Of a stretch of DNA of 64,000 nucleotides, positions 47,156 through 60,637 are shown in pieces. Position 1 is the first letter of the stretch; every line of letters starts with the position of its first letter. The position numbers and the translations under genes are program-made. This DNA is from Lasiosphaeria ovina (taxonomy: Eukaryota; Ascomycota; Sordariomycetes; Sordariales; Lasiosphaeriaceae): assembly GCA_033439765.1 (NCBI GenBank), contig JAULSN010000002.1, positions 1,054,001 through 1,118,000 of the forward strand, in the 5' to 3' direction. The notes under the pieces are model-generated. The model had not been told where the DNA came from. It saw only the letters and a list, made by a program, of their open reading frames with translations, and searched no databases.

Positions 47156-49582
47156 TTCGCAGGATGGCAATCCAAACTCAGTCGGTAGATCGATGAATGT
47201 TGCTGGCGTTAGAAATGGGAACTGTGATATGAAGAAGGTGGTGTCAATTCGACGAGAAATCGGGGCTGTCTCGAGAGCAGATTCGGAGGGCCTGGATGAT
47301 TGCGTCGTGGCCTGCTGGGGCACTGGTTCGAGAGTTTGACGTGATTGGCATAAGGAACGTCACGGTCCGGCCCCGCCAAGCAACCTCGAAAAGAACTGTT
47401 ACTGGTGGGAAGATGTGGTGATTTTCACCATGCAGGTGCAGCCCTCATGGTTCGCGAAATGTCGGGCTCAAGCGCAAAGCGGAAGACGTGGAGATGGAGA
47501 GGAATCTGGAAAGGAGGTCAATCAGAGATGGGGAATGCAAGTCTGCAACTGACGGGAGTGCGCACGCGTCCCCCTGGCGGGGAAGATACGGGAGTGAAAG
47601 ATTGGATCCACACAAGGATCTGTTAGTGGCACGGTCATTAAGACACTTAACTTCCTACTAGTCCCTCCTTAACGGGCCGCTGCACAAAAATGGCCTTAGG
47701 GATATTAGCCAAGAACACCCAGCAACCAGGTCAGCGGACAGTCTGGGCAGAGCCCCTAATAAGCCCAAGGTCTGCCACGACTCACCACTACACTCACCAC
47801 CGCATGCAGGACGCGCCACCTCCCTAGATTCCTACCTTGCTGGCGATCTCCCAGCTTGTGGTCAAGTTAACCGGCATGTTTAGTCCATAATTACAGTTTC
47901 GCCTGCTTGGGGCACTTGCGCCTGTCCTTCACGGCGTATACTTGTCGTTAGACCGGATTTTCTATTCGCTGGCGTAAATGTGGAAGGAATCCCGAGCGTA
48001 GTTCCCCATCGGTCGTGGAGTACGGAACCGACATTAGAACAGTGCAGCAGCCTCCCGCCAGTCCCCCATTCCGTTCGGCATCTGCCAGCCCAATCGCTAT
48101 CTTTTCCGATCTCGAAAACAGCGACCTAATTTAATAAGAACTATACAAGGCAAGGCTGGCCGAAATTGCTGAGCCGGGCCGAAAGCTCATCCTTTTCACA
48201 AGGACCGAAGGACTTACGATGTCCTTACACTACCTATCCGGTATGTACACTACCATCCCTGAATGTTTGTTAGCGGGGGACTTTCCACGATTTGAAAAGG
48301 CCTCAATTCCTTACGGCTCGCCCTCTAGGTTTTCCGCCGACGGGAATAAAAGCTATTAGAATCCGCCTATTTCTTCTTTAAAACACCTAAGGCTTTTCCT
48401 GGCCAGTTTGCTAGGCTGTAATATGTATTCTGCCCAAGTACCACGCCAACAAATATTCAGGGATTGGAGTGTACGCCCCGCCACGGTGGCTGGTTTGCCT
48501 CTCTGTGAGGTCAAGGACACAACTGAGCAACACACGACAAACGATTTACGTTTCTTGAGCCACATTGTCCGCTGGGCAATCTACTACTTGGCACACGGGG
48601 ATGAGAGGAAAATGGGTTAGTTGTCCTGATTGTACGGATCACGAATATGATGAGCTGGGCAGTGGCAGGTGAGGGCCAAATCCAGGCGGGCCAAAATTGA
48701 GACAGCAAAAGTACGGAGCGCACTTCATACCTTTTATTATCTTAATTCTTGGTATGGACCTCTAGCATTCGGTCTGCAGAGAGGCGTATCGACACAAATG
48801 TGAAACCGCAGGCAATGAACAAGCAAGTATAGCACATCACATATTTGGGCATTTCCGTAGATAGGAAGAAAGGGCAAGTGAAAAGACACGAGGTTCAATG
48901 GTAGTAGACTTGCATGAGAATTGTTACAGGCCTCAAAACGAAGACATAAAGACAAGCCCCTGCCGTTTTAGTTATACAGCTCAGCCCATGGAGTAGTAAC
49001 TCTAGAAGGCTGTAACTTGTCCATATTTTTATCCCAATATCAGTCTTTGTTGCTGAGAGGAAGTGTTTCATTCTCCTGGCAGCAAAGTGCAAAGGGTCTG
49101 TCGCGGCTTTGCAGTTGGCCCTCTGGAGGTCCAGAACGAAGGTACAGTACGGAGGTACGGAAAGGCCTGTCCAGTGTAGATTTGCCCCGCCTCCACAATA
49201 GGTGGGGCACCCTCCAAAAGGGCCTCAGACGAAATAGATAATCCGTCTATTAGCCTTGCATTCGCAACCCGATTGGAACACCGGATTATCCTCCCCTCCC
49301 GCATCCCACTTCGTAGCTGCCCTGGAGGTCCCGTCGCCAGCTCTAGACCCACAGGCTTGTTGTCGAGTCCTGTTCCTCCCTTTGCGGCACCAACTCACTC
49401 TCTTCCGGTCGTCGGCATATTTGCTCTCTCCAGTGCATGCGCCGGCTTCTTCATTTGGATCATCAAGACGTCGCGGTTTTTGGCCTGTTCTCTGTCCCGG
49501 CCCCCTGTGTGCTATCGTCGCCGACAGACTTTGTCTCCCAGATTGATTGGAGGCTGTCTGACTCAAGTCGCATCGCATCACC
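47156..49582. other. Intergenic, nothing supported
   Basis: About 2.4 kb between divergent genes. Only short ORFs. AT-rich patches at 47650-48350 may hold old repeat material, but I could not define any element. Confidence 0.5.
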
Positions 49583-49898
49583 ATGATACTGGTCCGAGTT
49601 GGTTGCCTCAATATCCTCTCCCTCCACGCCGTAAGTGCTGCCTATATTCACGTTGAATGCGCTTGTCTGCGGCTACCCGTGCTTCTTTTTGCGGAAAACT
49701 GCCTTGCGCTGCAGCACATAAATCGTTATTTCCCTCTTCGTTTCCCGTTTCTAGAGGTTGAACTCTCTTGCCCCAAAGTACACCCTTGGGATACAAGACC
49801 CTGGCAGCTCTATGCTGTACCTTTCATGCCTCATGATCCTCTGCTGGAGCCCCTTCGTCCATCATCAATCTTGCACTAACACCACCGCCTTGTAGTGA
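49583..49898 (+). promoter_or_regulatory. 5'-leader intron and short upstream ORF of PAT1
   Basis: A GTAAGT donor at 49631 and a CACTAACACC branch with a TTGTAG acceptor ending at 49895 outline a 265-bp intron before the PAT1 ATG. An ATG at 49583 reads 16 codons (MILVRVGCLNILSLHA) exactly to the donor; splicing places TGA directly after it (49896-49898). If transcription starts upstream of 49583, the spliced mRNA would carry a 16-codon upstream ORF about 45 bases before the main ATG. RNA evidence is not available. Confidence 0.45.
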
Positions 49899-49942
49899 TT
49901 TTCTCCAACGACGGACCCAGAAGCTAGCCAAAGTCTGCAATC

Positions 49943-52580
49943 ATGTCATCCTTCGGCTTCGACAGCACGCGCCATAACCCGGCTGCCACTGGGTTTTCTC
50001 AAGCCCACAACCCATTTGCCGGGCTCTCGAACCGTGATGACGACGGCGACGCCCTCGAGTTTGAAGACACCTACGATGGCTTGGGAGATCAGCTAGACGA
50101 GACGGACGACGTTTTCAATAATGATACATTCGGCGACACGAGTGGCCTGACCTCTGCTCCGGTTGGCAAGGACTTTGACTTCTTTGGCCAGACCGCCAAG
50201 GTCGCAAACGCCATCGAGGAAGAGCATGTACGCTTTCAGCGTCAGCAGCCGGCTTCCAAGGTCGTGCAGCCAGCCGCACAAACGTTCGCACGCATTCCCA
50301 CCGAGGCCCCGGTATCTAGATACGCCCCCCAGCCGGTGGCCTATAAACCTGCGCGCACAGGGTATGAAAAATACAGCCAGGAACCAGTTGCTGAGCTTCA
50401 GGTTGATGCGGCGCTCTGGGGCGTTGCGCCGAAGAAGCAGCCAACTCCTGCTGCCGCACCGGCCCCAGCCCCAGCTCCCGCTCAGGCTTCTTCCTCAACC
50501 CCGGCGCCCCCTGGCCGGAAGATGATGAGTCTCGAGGAGGTGGAGGCTCAAATGCGCGCCCAGTCGAAGAAGCCGGCTCAACAAGCAACACCGTCTCCGG
50601 CTCCCCAGCCCCAAATTCAACCGCAGATTCCGCATGACAATGGCTACCAGTTTGCCCAGCCAGCTCAACCCCAGGCTGCTGGACCAGCGGATCACCTGCG
50701 GCCCAAGGAGCAATCTTTTCATCCTGGCCACGGACACCCGGTAACTATTCTCCAGAGGCCACAGTCGAAGCATACGCCGCCGGCACAACCTCTTGTCCAA
50801 CAGCCTGTGACCCAGCCTGCTCTTCATCAGCGTCTACCCCAACAGCCATCTGGTCCCGCTCAACCCGTTCAACCGACCCAGATCCTGCAAAATCCCAACC
50901 GGTTGTCTGGAGATGCCGCCAAGTTTGGCCTACACTCGCACCCAACGCCCCCGATTCCTGGCAACTTCCCTGCGCATCCTTCTCATCGTCAGCAAGGCTC
51001 GTTCTCCCGGCAGCCTCTCGCGAACCATTCGGCGCAGCTTTCACAGCTGACGGAGGAGGAAAAGATGGCATACATGGACCAAGAAGCCAAACGGGCCAAG
51101 CGCAACCACAAGATCTTTCTCATGTCTCGCGACAATGGCATTATGACACCGCAGGACAAGAACTTTGTTACCCGTATTCAGCTTCAGCAGCTAGTTTCCG
51201 CCACCGGTAATCCCAACGAGCATGGGACGGATGAGTCCCTCGCAGAGGACTTCTATTATCAGGTGCACAACCAGATACAGGGCGGCCAGCGCCAGCACCC
51301 GAGCCAGCCACTCAGTAACTTTGCTCAAACATATCTGTACCAGACTGGTAGCCGGCAGGGCGGCCTACGTCGTCACAACCGTGGACCCGAGAACCACATG
51401 CAACGAATGGAACAACAGGTCCAGCGTGCCGTTGAAGCTGCCAAGAACAAGCCCAAGAACAAGCAGCTTGTTATTGAGGGAAGTCTAGGGAAGATCTCTT
51501 TCAGCAACGCCAAAACTCCGAAGCCGCTGCTTAACATCAAGCGACACGATAGCTCTAGCGAGGCCCATCGTCCCAGTAGCTCGCACAGGAACGCCCATGC
51601 TTTCCACGGAACAGACAAGAAGGGAGAGTTGCGCTCCATTGAGACCATATACTCTACGCTTATGAAGATGGAAGACCATGACCGACTCATGCCTCCGCCT
51701 CCGTCCGGCGACGCAGATACCGAAGCTGTCCAGAGATTTGTTGCCTGGAGCAATGATGCGCAGGCCCTCAACAAGAAGCTCTGGAAAGCTCTTCGGGTTC
51801 ACGACCACCCCGGTCCCGATAACATCCACCCGTTCATCGCCCTTCTTTCGTATGCCAAGGGTAAGAAAGCAATGCAGCGCATTTTCCGCCATTCCACGCA
51901 GGAGCAGCGCACGACCATCCTCACTCTCATTGTTGTAAACCTCGACAACCTGGATGTTGTTCGGAATGCTCAAGTTACCACAGGCGAGATGCAGCTTAAT
52001 TCTGCCATGCGTGAGAAAGTGGAACTCTTCTCAGTTGCCGTCATGTCGACTCTCTTCACCTTTATGAACGAGCTTGATCTTGACCTTGTTGCCGGGGTGC
52101 TCGGTCTTGTCTGCACCCGGAACGTGGGTCTCATCGCCAGGAGCAAGATTGGCGTGTCGATGCTCACCATGATCCTCAGCCGTGCTGAAATTATCAAGCA
52201 TGGAGGAGGAGGCAGCGAGCAATCTTGGCGTGCTTGGTACATATATTCCCCCTCTGTTCCGGAGACGTGCCTCTTGCTAACATTCTCACAGGGATGCCAC
52301 ATACTCGCAATTCTTCGACCTGATCGAACCCTCGCTTCCCCATATCTTCCCAGGGACAGTCCATTCGGGCGAGGATGTCTACGTCTGGCAGCTTCTTGCC
52401 GCCATAGGCATTGGAGCTGGCCCTGACCAGCAGCAGAGACTCGTACTTGCTGTCAAGGATCGTGTCATGGACACAGTTTCCCTTTCCAAGACGCTACCTC
52501 AAGACCTGGCCTCTCAGCGCCTCCAAAACGTCAACCTCTTCATGCGTTCGATCGGCTTAGATGTCGAGCTCCTCCAATGA
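49943..52580 (+). CDS. PAT1: mRNA decapping activator Pat1
   Basis: Exon 1 49943-52236, intron 52237-52291 (GTACAT, a GCTAAC branch, ACAG; 55 bp), exon 2 52292-52580; 860 aa. Unspliced, the frame runs into unrelated sequence, while the splice gives WDATYSQFFDLIEPSLPHIFPG (split here as WDATYSQFFDLIEP and SLPHIFPG) as expected for Pat1. The N-terminus MSSFGFDST with FDTYDGL-like acidic motifs and DDVFNNDTFG matches the Dhh1-binding region. A long Pro/Gln-rich segment follows, then QLTEEEKMAYMDQEAKRAKR, an MSRDNGIMTPQDKNFVTRIQ block and the helical C-terminal domain. Pat1 links Dhh1, Lsm1-7, Dcp2 and Xrn1 in P-bodies. Confidence 0.95.
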
Positions 52581-53168
52581 GGTAGGTCATGTATGCCCGA
52601 ATGAGTCACCGAAGGTACTATAGCCTTGTTTCCTGGATTGGTAGAGCGTTCTGCTCTGGGAATAATATAAATGCGAGTTTTTGTCTGTTGAAAAGTTGTT
52701 GCGAAAGCTGCTGGTGGGGTTTCGGTATTGATTATTGGCATCAAGGGGCCGCTCAAACATGCATGCTGCTTTTGTTTGCTCTATTCGACGTGGAAAGGCT
52801 TTGCCATAAGAATAGTCCATCGGCGACGACACTATCAGTTAGCGAATGAGGTCTCATTGAAGGCGCAGATTTGCCATGGTGGCTAAAACATTACTAGTAT
52901 TGTATGGATATATGTATATTTTGAGACCTTGGTTTTAGGGACAATCATGAAGCGTAGGATACCCATCCAGACAACTAATATGATCACGTCGTATTTCACG
53001 AAAATGGTATGCTGGCATTTCTTTACTGTTTGGATCTTGTGGAGAAGTTTTGACCTGTACGACTACATACTACCTGCTTTGAGCCTGGGCCCATGAAGTC
53101 TATTCCCCTCCCTTCCCACGTGTAAATTACTACCGGTATCTATCGTATAATGCGAAATACTCTGTCTA
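52581..53168. other. Intergenic, convergent 3' ends
   Basis: 3' flanks of PAT1 and the Pol III subunit gene. No coding signal. Confidence 0.6.
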
Positions 53169-54643
53169 TTACAGCTCCATGGCACTGGAAGGACCGGCGG
53201 CTCCGCCTCGACGTGCTGCCCTTGTTCTTCCGCCTCTTGAGGCTCCGACAGCCGCGGCAGGTCGGCCTGGCCGTCTTCGGGTCTCCTCGGTCTTCTCTTC
53301 GGCCTTGACCGTCGTCTCTTTCGCCTTCCCCTTGGGTTTGGGGACGGTCGGCCTCGCTGGGCCGGGCTGTGACAGGGCCTCCTCGCCGGGTTTCTTGTCG
53401 GTAGCCGTGATTCCGCTCACAGCGCGCAGCAGCTCCTCCTCGCCCCAGTCTGTCTCTAGGTGCGCTACCCTGCTAGCCAGATTGGGCACGCCGCTGTCGT
53501 CCGCATTGCCGGAAGAAGACCCTGTGGCAACCTCCTTTCCCTTGCCCTTGTCTCTTGCGCCAGCAGCGCTCTTCTCGTCGTCCAGTTCGTCGTCGGTCTC
53601 GGAAGCCTCGGGCGCTGGGCCGGGGGCTCCAGACGTGCGCAGCAACAGGCACTCGTTATAGGCTTGCCACGCCGACACGTCCTCGTCGTGCACCCACTCC
53701 ATCCGCCGCCACGGCTCCGTCTGCACCGCCCGCAGCCGGTCCGCGATCGTCTCCGTCGACGCCCCGTCCTCGTCCATGGCCGCCTTCACTGTCATGTGGA
53801 TTGCGCGCACCGCGTTCGCTTTGTCTGCGGCCCCGGCGGCGGGTCCGCCGGCACTCGGCCGAGCGAGCCGTTCCTGTTCTGTGATTGCGTCGAGATGGTG
53901 GGCGGCTGGACGGAGGTGCACGAGTGATGAGACGGGCGTCAGGTGGATGTTTTCTAAAGTTGAAGTGACGCTCCACGTCAGAAGAGTTTCCAGGTGGCGT
54001 TGGGATTGTCGTGAGCTCTGGACAGATAGGTAGGTGGGCACTTACTTCCTTGAAACACGCCGACCATGTGCGTCGTGTTGACCTCCTCTCTGCTCTTGTT
54101 GCCAATCAGCGTCTGCGTCCGGAGCACCTTGTCCTGGCGCATGGCCTCGGCCCAGGTGAGCTGTCCGCCGCCGCCTTCGCCGTCGTCGTTCCCGCCAAGC
54201 CCATTGCCGTCCCCCCCTCCGCCGCGGCGCCCGCCACGGCTGCCAGCGCCGCCTCCTCGGCTCGAAGGCCCTCCAATACCAAAGCCGCCCGCCAGGCCCA
54301 GGCTGCCGCCCTTCTTGGCCTCCATCGACTTGTGCAGGGCGCTGCCCCACGCCACGCCTTTGCCGCGGTCGTACGCCCGGCCCGTCTCGACCGGCACGTC
54401 GACCTCGAACATGCCCGTGTCGGGCTTGACGCGGATCTCCCCAATGCGCGGCGGCCGGATCTGCGCCGGGTCCGACGACGTCTTGTTGACGAACTGCATC
54501 ACCACCAGCTTGCGGTGGGTCGGCAGTGGTGGCTTGACGAATACCGAGTAGGTCGCAACCACGGGGTCGTCATCGTCGTCGTTACTGCCTACCGCAGATG
54601 TCCCGCGGAGGATGAGGGGCGGCGTCGCGCTTGTGATCGACAT
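53169..54643 (-). CDS. RPC37: RNA polymerase III subunit Rpc37/RPC5 (Sin-like)
   Basis: Exon 1 54643-54046, intron 53954-54045 (GTAAGT...TTTAG, 92 bp), exon 2 53953-53169; 460 aa. The N-terminal part shows the RPC5/Sin-like pattern: YSVFVKPPLPTHRKLVVMQF, RVKPDTGMFEVDVPVETG, YDRGKGVAWGSALHKSMEAK, GGSLGLAGGFGIGGP, LRTQTLIGNK and, across the splice, MVGVFQGKNIHLTPVSSLV followed by LRPAAHHLDAITEQERLAR. In yeast Rpc37 pairs with Rpc53 as a TFIIF-like module for initiation, termination and reinitiation. A Gly/Arg/Asp-rich insert lies in the middle and a long disordered tail with GRGRP-like basic motifs ends the protein. Confidence 0.88.
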
Positions 54644-57600
54644 GGTGTGCTAATCTCGTATGTTCTCCCACCCCGAAAAAAGTGGCGTTAGGAGTCAGCC
54701 GCAGCACCGCGCAGAATATGGACCGATCTTGGCGGCGTTAGTTGAAGCCAAGGAGAGATAATTGTGGAAGGGATTAGAATAATTTGAAATTAGCTCTGTT
54801 GCTGGAAATCTGTTAACCGGATAGATAAGTATCCGATGATTCAGTGCCCCGTGCATCACAGACCTAGAACGCGCCCGCACAGCTAAATTATTTTTTTCCC
54901 CGTCCCGGCAGGCAAAGCTTGGGCGCCACAGCCCCGACACCCCGCAATGGCGCGCAGGAAATCCTTTACAGGGCTCTAAATTCTAAGTCCTTAGCGGCCC
55001 AGCAGTAAAAAACAAAGTGGCCAGGCGTTCCATCAGGCAGGCGGGGTCTAAGTCTCCGTGGACGGCGGACGGAATGTTAGACTCGTCCCAACCTCCATGA
55101 TCATAAGTCTTTTGTGAGTTGCGACTTCCAGCGAAGCCCGGAGTAGGCACCGGGAGCTACTGGCATCGGCCGAGACGGTGGAAGGCAGGTACTTCGTGCT
55201 GTACGAAGTAAGGTATTCATTTCATTCGCCCTGTGCGTATACGATGCGTATAGCTCTGGATTTAACAGTTGCGGGCGTTTTGGGGTGTGATTGGAGAATG
55301 GAGAGTGGTTGTATTCCGTATTGGGTCGTGACTCGCAATTCACCTTTGCGGCAATTTCCCACGACGATTTTCCAAGCAGAATGAGTTCGCCACTTTTCAC
55401 AGTGAATCTACCTCGTTTCTTGTCTCTTCACACCTTTCCTGTCGAGTAGTTCCCCTCGGATTTTGAAGGCCGTGGTTGGAGCCGGAGTTTTCCGTTAGAG
55501 CACACACACAGCACCGCCCGCAGGCAAATGGCAGCTTGGCTCTCCGGATGCATCGCATCCAGAAGGAGCGCAGAGCGGCCTGAGACCCCTGTGAAAGAGA
55601 CCAAAGCACTAGGTACTTTACTATGCATTCCGTAGGCATTTTGCGAAGCATTGACGCCATTCTGATTCATATGCCCAAGCCCAGCCAGAGTCCCTAGAGG
55701 CTTGGTGTTAGGGCTTCAAAATGTGATGCTCGCCGGCTAACCGCAAACAAGACATGCTTCCGCGCACCCGCATCTCCAGTGTCGACTGTCGACGAACCAA
55801 CGGGCGACACAGGTGATATACTTGTGACGACTAATTAACATTATCGGTAAGGAGTAAAGCGCGAGGCGCCTCACTGCAAGCGCATTCACCCAACGGAACA
55901 TCCGTATCTCGCCGTCCATTCCCCCCATTCGGTCATTCCAAGCTCGCGATTGGCCGTCCCGTCTTTACTATGTACGCGGAAGTCAGTGTCGAAAAGCAGG
56001 CATGGCCCGAGTGTCGGGGTCGGTCACAAAGTGTCCCTCCCCGTCCGGGGCTGCTCTTGGTACCTTACCTAGGTGAGGAACGGATAGTTACACAGAATAT
56101 CCCGCCGGACAAGTGCCGGCGACACGGTGGCTTCCAAGTTCCAACCTCGAACGAAGTTGTCAAACCTAGGCAGGTACAGTCAGTGCTTGGTGGTGCCTTC
56201 CGTCTTGGATAAGCAGAATATCTATTAGCACCCGTCACTCGGGTCCAGGCAAGACGAAAGGCCCCACCCGTATTGCCGAATGCAACCTAAGCAGATGCTA
56301 TTCTTTTTATAGTGTACATTGAAAATACACTCTCTCTTCCCATGCCCAAGGTGGTACTGCCGTTACGCTCGGCACTTGGTTGCAGGTGCCCGCCCGACAT
56401 GGAGGTCCTCGCGGGCCGTCGATGGCCTACTACGGTAACGAGCAAAAGTTTTCTCCCCTGCTCAGGTACCGACAAGCCCCCCGGCGCGCCACGATTTGAA
56501 AATTACAGCGGGCTTTCAATCGCAATACAGCGCTAGCAGGGACTCGGCAGGACTGCACTGGCAACAAACCCTTGCCGGTACTGAACAAGGAGGGAAAACA
56601 TACCCATCATACCATAGGAAGGACGGTTTCCACTCAGGCCGCGAGAAGATCCACTGGACATGGATGTTGGGGGAAAGCTTGGCAGCGCAGTTTTAACTCG
56701 CTCCGGGGATGGGCTGGGGCTACTGAAGCGATGCACGCACCCGTACCGTATTGCCAAGACTTGAAGTTGCTGGTTTCGACTTTTCGAGGTCCAGCGCTCG
56801 CCGTCACTTTCACGCGTGCGTCTCTTGAACTAGGTACAGTACCTAGTCGAGACAGAGCCGACTTACCGCAGCCACAGCATGTATACTATTCTCCATCCCT
56901 ACGGGATAGGTACTCATCGTCGGATTCCTAACGACGTTTGCCGTCTTTGGTATGCTTTCGACGCAGTTACAGTAACGATTCGGAGAGTCGGAAACCCAAG
57001 CGCCACCGTCCGTCGTCCAGCATCGCATCCATGCCCATGGATGCCGCTAGCGTGCCATCTGGGGAAACCGGTGAACAATCCTTGTCCGGATTTCTCTCCA
57101 TGGCCTGATCTCGGGTTCCAACGGAATAAGGTAAGTAAGGAAGGACAAGGACAAGGTCCACTTGGAAGCTGCCTACATCCTAACGCCTGTAGGTTGGTTC
57201 CGTCCAGTTGGGACGCTTACTTTCAGCCCATCACCCACACGGGCCTCTCAGAAGTTCTGTTGTCGGCGGTCAGCCAATGCTTCCAGCCCCAGACGAAACC
57301 GCGGGCCCGAAAGCAATCCGCGTCCAACGAAGGATACGACTGCCCAAGAACAGACAAGACAGTGCACAAATGGCAACGAAACCTCGTGGCTGGAGGCTAG
57401 GCCGAAAACAAAGACGCCCGCTATTCACCGACGCGGTGACGAGGAGTAGATCTACCTCTAGAACAGAATACGGAGTGAACTCCGAACAAACGAGCCAGCC
57501 ACTCATGTCCCAGATTATTCATTAGGCCAGGAAGGATCTGGAGCCAAGCGACGCCGGCTGCAACTTCCGCGCACGCCACCAATTCCCGGGAATCACAGGC

Positions 57601-57968
57601 CAGGCCCAGGCCTGTCGGGCCTCGGAAAATGCCTCTAGCGGCGGCACCAACGAGATAGCTCGGGGCCTGATCAGATCCTGACCGCACAATAAAAGTACAG
57701 CCCCTCCCCAGAATTCGACGACTAGCGCTCCGTTGACTGAGTTTTGGGACGGGGGTGATTGCCGTCTAGTGAAAGACGCATTCTCGAGCCGAAGGATTTG
57801 TCGTCGGCCTCACTGCCGTCCCGGCTTTCTCTGCACTCACGCACAAACGCCGCACTCACGCACGCGCCGACTCGAAGCCAGTTGTACTCAACTGTACAGT
57901 ACATTCCGTCTACAAATACATACAGCACGAATGTTGGGCAACCCAAACCCACTTCGGGCCGGGCCACC
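54644..57968. other. Long intergenic, nothing supported
   Basis: 3.3 kb with only short ORFs on both strands and no consistent splice pattern. Short CCTAGGTA/TACCTAGG words occur near 56063 and 56834. Probably holds the promoters of both flanking genes plus neutral DNA; a non-coding RNA cannot be excluded. Confidence 0.5.
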
Positions 57969-59537
57969 ATGAGCTCCGACAACTCGGGCAATGGTACCAC
58001 CATCCACCTCGCCACGGGCATCGGCGGTGTCGGCGTCAACATAGTAATTTCCACCTGGATCATGTGGACAATTGCTCTGGTCTTTGTTGCCCTGAGGTTT
58101 TACACACGCACAAGGCTTGTGCGGGTACTCGGTGCATCGGACTGGGTCTCGGCTGCCTCTCTGGTATGTCCTGTCTTGCGGCACCGCACTACACCAACCT
58201 GCGATCGGGGTGCTAACGACGAGAAAAGCTAGCAGCCTTGGCAATGTGCATCAGCAAAGTCTTAGGTCAGTCAGCTATCATGTCTCTAAACATGCCCGGC
58301 CGTGGTCTGACTTAGCATCTACAGAATGTGCACATGGCACTGGAAGGCATAAATGGGACATCGACGTGAATGCCGAGATGAAGGATTTTCTGCAGGTGTG
58401 AACCCTCTTCCAAAGAAGCAGCATCGACATGTGGCGTTCGGGGCAACACGGTTCAGAGCTGACGGATTTAATCATGCAACAGGCGTGGTGGTTCACTTTG
58501 TTTACTTACCAGCTCTCGCTTGCGCTCACCAAGGCTTCGGTCTGCTTGCTCTATCTCACCATCTTCACCTTTGCATGGGCCCGCAAAGCCACCTACGCTG
58601 TCCTAATCTTCGTCGTTGTCTCAAGTCTCTGGTGCCTCGCCTCCTTGCTCACCGCGTGCATCCCCCTCCAAGCCTTTTGGGACTCTACCGTCAAAGCGTC
58701 ATTCTGCCAAAGTGGGATAGTGTGGTGGACAATCACAGGGTACGTACGCTTCACGTCTTGCGAGAAGGAAAAATATCCCGACGGCATCGGACTGCTGACC
58801 TGTCTCGCCTTGACTTAGCCTACCAATTGCAACCGACGTTCTAGTCTGTATCATCCCCATCCCGATGGTGATTCGCCTGAAGCTACCTCGGCGACAAAAA
58901 GCGCTCGTCGTTAGTATTTTTACTATGGGCTTCCTGTAAGTCGAAATCCCAGCGGACCAATCAGTCAATTCAACACCAACTTACTCGTTCTCTCTTCCCC
59001 AGTGTCTGCCTTATTTCCTTCGTCCGCCTTGCCATCACAATCCATTCGGCCAGGCAGCCCGATCCCGACTTCACATACGCCCGCAAAGACATCAGCTACT
59101 GGACGATCATTGAGGTGCATGCCGCAATCTCTATCACTTCCATCATGACCCTGAAGCCACTTATTCTCAAGCTCTGGCCCTCTCTATTACGGACGCAAAA
59201 CCCTGACACGAGCTCATATATAAACGACTCTAACCCGCCCCTCACCATTGGATCCAAGCCCTCACGCAGCAACATGAATATTGCTCGCCCCGAATCATGG
59301 TTCGATGGACCTGCCAACGCCGACGCCAACATCGTCATGACCGACCTTGAGGCACGAGCGCGAGCACGGGCAAGAGCGAGAGCGGAGGTGGCGTCAGCGG
59401 AAGACGAAGACCAAGAAAACGACCAAAACGACCACGATTATGAAGCCGAGCACTACAGCGTCATGACGGAATCCAGAACCAACTCTGGACTGACGGACAG
59501 GCTCGATACTGCCGCCACAACGCAATCAATGGCATGA
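57969..59537 (+). CDS. Fungal rhodopsin-like 7TM integral membrane protein
   Basis: Six exons: 57969-58163, 58229-58265 (37 bp), 58325-58395, 58483-58739, 58819-58935 and 59003-59537; 403 aa, with all joins keeping frame. Hydrophobic segments: IVISTWIMWTIALVFVALRF with RFYTRTRL after it, then LAALAMCISKVL across the micro-exon, WWFTLFTYQLSLALTKASVCLLYL (as two runs), YAVLIFVVVSSLWCLASLL, WWTITGLPIATDVLVCIIPI, FTMGFLVCLISFVRLAITI and the WTIIEVHAAISITSIMTLKP segment. DxxYxxRKDISYW and E-to-D spacing resemble the fungal rhodopsin-like domain (PF20684), related to Pth11-type receptors. The tail has a run of ARAR repeats and a D/E-rich stretch. Ligand unknown. No CFEM domain is present. Confidence 0.87.
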
Positions 59538-60637
59538 GACAGACCAAGTCTGGTATTTTCCTGAGAGATTGCTTCCAGTTTGATAACCCCATATCCCCAT
59601 CGACTCCTGTTCCTACATTTTCTCATCGGACAAGGCGGCGCATACGGCCTGGCATGGACGCCATGATCAGGGTTTCGGAATGGTTTTCTTTTTACCCCGC
59701 AGGCTCACGGCGGCGTTCGGGATGGGCTCCCTTCGTTTGTTTCTCTATTTGTTTACAACTTTTCGTGCACATACTATACCTTACCCTTTCCCGAATCGGA
59801 AGCAGTGTCACGACTGGTAAATCCCTTTTGTGGGGAGGGAGGGGGAGCTTGGCTTTATGCCCAAGCCCGTGTGTTGCGCGTCGGGTGGATTATCACTACG
59901 CGTGGCTGGGCCGTTTCTTTTTCTTTCATGTTCTTTCGTGTGCGTGTTCTCATGCCGCACTTGGGTTGGGCTACGGAAGATTCCGATGTTGAAGTTTCAA
60001 TGCCGCGGCGATACCTGGGATATCATTTGATACTCTCGAGGAAATCCAACACGAGAGCATAGAGTTGCAGAATAGCAATCTCTAGCCTCGACTGAAGCTC
60101 GGAGAAAAACCATGCTTTAAAATGGATCTTGAAATAAGACGCGCGCTGTGGTTGGCAAAGTCTTTGGTACAATTCTCGAGGAGTGAACTTGATTTCACAT
60201 TTGCTGGAATGACTGGCTGAACGTCCCAGGGAGGCAAAGCAGTCTTGTTAAGGCCTCGGTTGATTTCTGTCTGGGGACGGCAGAGGTCATTCGGCTTCGT
60301 TATATACGTGGACTAATGCGGCTGATAGTAATCCCCGAATGGTGACAACTGTCTGTTTGATGTGGCGCTTGTTGAGATTGTGTTCAGATCGTGGGCGCTA
60401 ACCCAAGGGATTCCACAAGCGTAGAAACGAAACACTTTCAATGGCACCACGACTTGCCTTGAACGATCCATCTGATGGCCATCTGCAGACAGGGAAACCG
60501 AACCTCATTACATCCCGACACCAAAGCCATGCACCAAGGGAAGGAACCCATCTTGCCCACCCCCTTTCCCCACCAAAGTACAGCCCAAGATGGTCTTTGC
60601 CACCACCACACCAACCATCTAGGCAACAGGTGCCCGG
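59538..60637. other. Intergenic, convergent 3' ends
   Basis: 3' flanks of the 7TM gene and PDX1. The ORF frames that overlap PDX1 on the plus strand are shadows. Confidence 0.6.
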
